Source: a virus. Taken from it: DNA of 43,144 bases. The notes beneath the pieces are model-generated. The model searched no databases. It was not told the DNA's origin and saw only the letters and a list, made by a program, of their open reading frames with translations. Below, in pieces: positions 42,401-43,144 of this stretch. The translations under genes and the position numbers were made by a program. The DNA lies in IMG/VR virus record IMGVR_UViG_3300023180_000123, positions 1-43,144 of that record, one strand, 5' to 3'. The stretch's first letter is position 1. Every line of letters begins with the position of its first letter.

Positions 42401-43144
42401 ATGGCAGTGAGAGTTGATATTCCGGATATTGGACCAATTGAAATACAAGGAGCCGCGGAAGAGGCTACCCTAAAAGCCATTTTGAGCGAAATGAAAGCAC
42501 AAGGAAGCCGTCCAGGAGGTGGTGGCGGTGGTTCTGGTGGCGGTGGTAGTGGTCTAGTTGGCGCCGCAGTGGGAGCAACAAAACTAGCCAAATCCTTAAA
42601 TCCTCTAATGATTGCTGTAGGCGGAGTAAGCAAGGTATTTGGTGGAATATTTAGAATTGCTGGTAGACTAGCAGGAGCGTTTTCTGACACGGTTGACATG
42701 TTTGCCAAGGGCAGACCGTCAATGGTTGATTTTACATCCGCTGTTGCTGATGCTGTACCGGGAGCCATTAAACCATTTGCTGATGCACTGAATTCGGTAA
42801 TCAAGTTACTCTATTCTAACTTTACAACCTTTGAAAAACTAACACAAAGTGGTATTGCATTAGGTGACCAAATTGGTCAAATGCAAACGGGTTTTAGAGG
42901 AATAAGTTTAACAGCAGAAGAAATTGGCGGAGCACTTGGACCTGTATCCGATGGATTAGCAAGTTTAGGTACTGCATCAAAAGGTGGTGCCGTAGCACTT
43001 AATATTTTAAAAGGGCTCACACCAGAACTTTCGATGCGTCTAAGAGAGTATGGTATTACGGTAGGCGAACAAGCAGAAAAGGTAGCAGAATACACAGCAC
43101 AAAACGCATTAGGTTTAAGAATGCGTACAACAAACGAACAACAA
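42401..43144 (+). CDS. virion structural protein, possibly tape-measure-like (N-terminal part, cut by window edge)
   Basis: The frame is open from the ATG at 42401 to the window end, giving 248 residues. Residues 1-38 are a short acidic/amphipathic start (MAVRVDIPDIGPIEIQGAAE), followed by a glycine-serine linker at about 39-52, then a long Gly/Ala-rich, hydrophobic helical stretch (LVGAAVGATKLAKSL; GGVSKVFGGIFRIAGRLAG) and further alpha-helical sequence. This composition is typical of tail tape-measure or hub-associated proteins, and it lies next to the gp26/frameshift gene as tape-measure genes do next to tail-assembly chaperones in many phages, though here divergent. A TATAAATA late promoter precedes it. 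Tape measure is a hypothesis; the rest of the gene is needed. Confidence 0.6.
   Translation, partial: MAVRVDIPDIGPIEIQGAAEEATLKAILSEMKAQGSRPGGGGGGSGGGGSGLVGAAVGATKLAKSLNPLMIAVGGVSKVFGGIFRIAGRLAGAFSDTVDMFAKGRPSMVDFTSAVADAVPGAIKPFADALNSVIKLLYSNFTTFEKLTQSGIALGDQIGQMQTGFRGISLTAEEIGGALGPVSDGLASLGTASKGGAVALNILKGLTPELSMRLREYGITVGEQAEKVAEYTAQNALGLRMRTTNEQQ

Overview
The window is a piece of a T4-like (Straboviridae/Kyanoviridae-type) myovirus genome from an AT-rich, probably marine lineage. The evidence is a complete baseplate-wedge/hub gene run (gp48, gp53, hub, gp5, gp25, gp6), the T4-type late sigma factor gp55, the gp47/gp46 recombination nuclease pair, a ThyX-type thymidylate synthase with dCMP deaminase, and tail-fibre genes built like those of marine cyanophages and pelagiphages (shared WYD/NENF N-terminal module, FG-GAP, YHYH and cupredoxin-like domains in giant structural proteins). 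The host cannot be fixed from the sequence; SAR11 or another marine alphaproteobacterium is plausible by analogy only. No tRNA, rRNA, CRISPR array, insertion sequence or integrase was seen.

Layout. (1) 1-676, plus strand: the end of thyX and a translationally coupled dCMP deaminase, i.e. the dTMP supply route. (2) 753-34724, minus strand: one long late structural block, read right to left. It starts with the tail-tube cap gp48, then gp53, a large hub candidate, gp5, gp25, gp6, a 4,646-residue giant structural protein (13.9 kb, about a third of the window), a 218-residue structural protein, and four paralogous fibre proteins. A 2OG-Fe(II) oxygenase and a small unknown protein sit among the fibres. 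(3) 34757-39197, plus strand: divergent from the structural block. A sigma70-like promoter drives gp55; a second consensus sigma70-like promoter precedes gp47-gp46, followed by a small basic protein and a GIY-YIG endonuclease-like protein. (4) 39198-39721: a 0.5-kb stretch with no credible gene but a dense series of perfect or near-perfect hairpins and a nested long-range helix, here called a candidate structured RNA. (5) 39740-41229, plus strand: two overlapping Q/P/A-rich proteins with related N-termini. (6) 41231-42321, minus strand: a gp26-like hub/tail-assembly protein that ends in a canonical A AAT TTT slippery site with an overlapping -1 frame, so a programmed frameshift product is expected. 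(7) 42401-43144, plus strand: the N-terminal part of a Gly-linker structural protein, possibly tape-measure-like, divergent from gp26 with late-promoter-like elements on both strands between them.

Working together: early/middle sigma70-type promoters would produce gp55 and the gp46/47 replication-recombination nuclease; gp55 would then direct the host polymerase to TATAAATA-like late promoters in front of the structural blocks. The two most interesting items are the frameshift signal in the gp26-like gene and the structured non-coding stretch at 39.2-39.7 kb.
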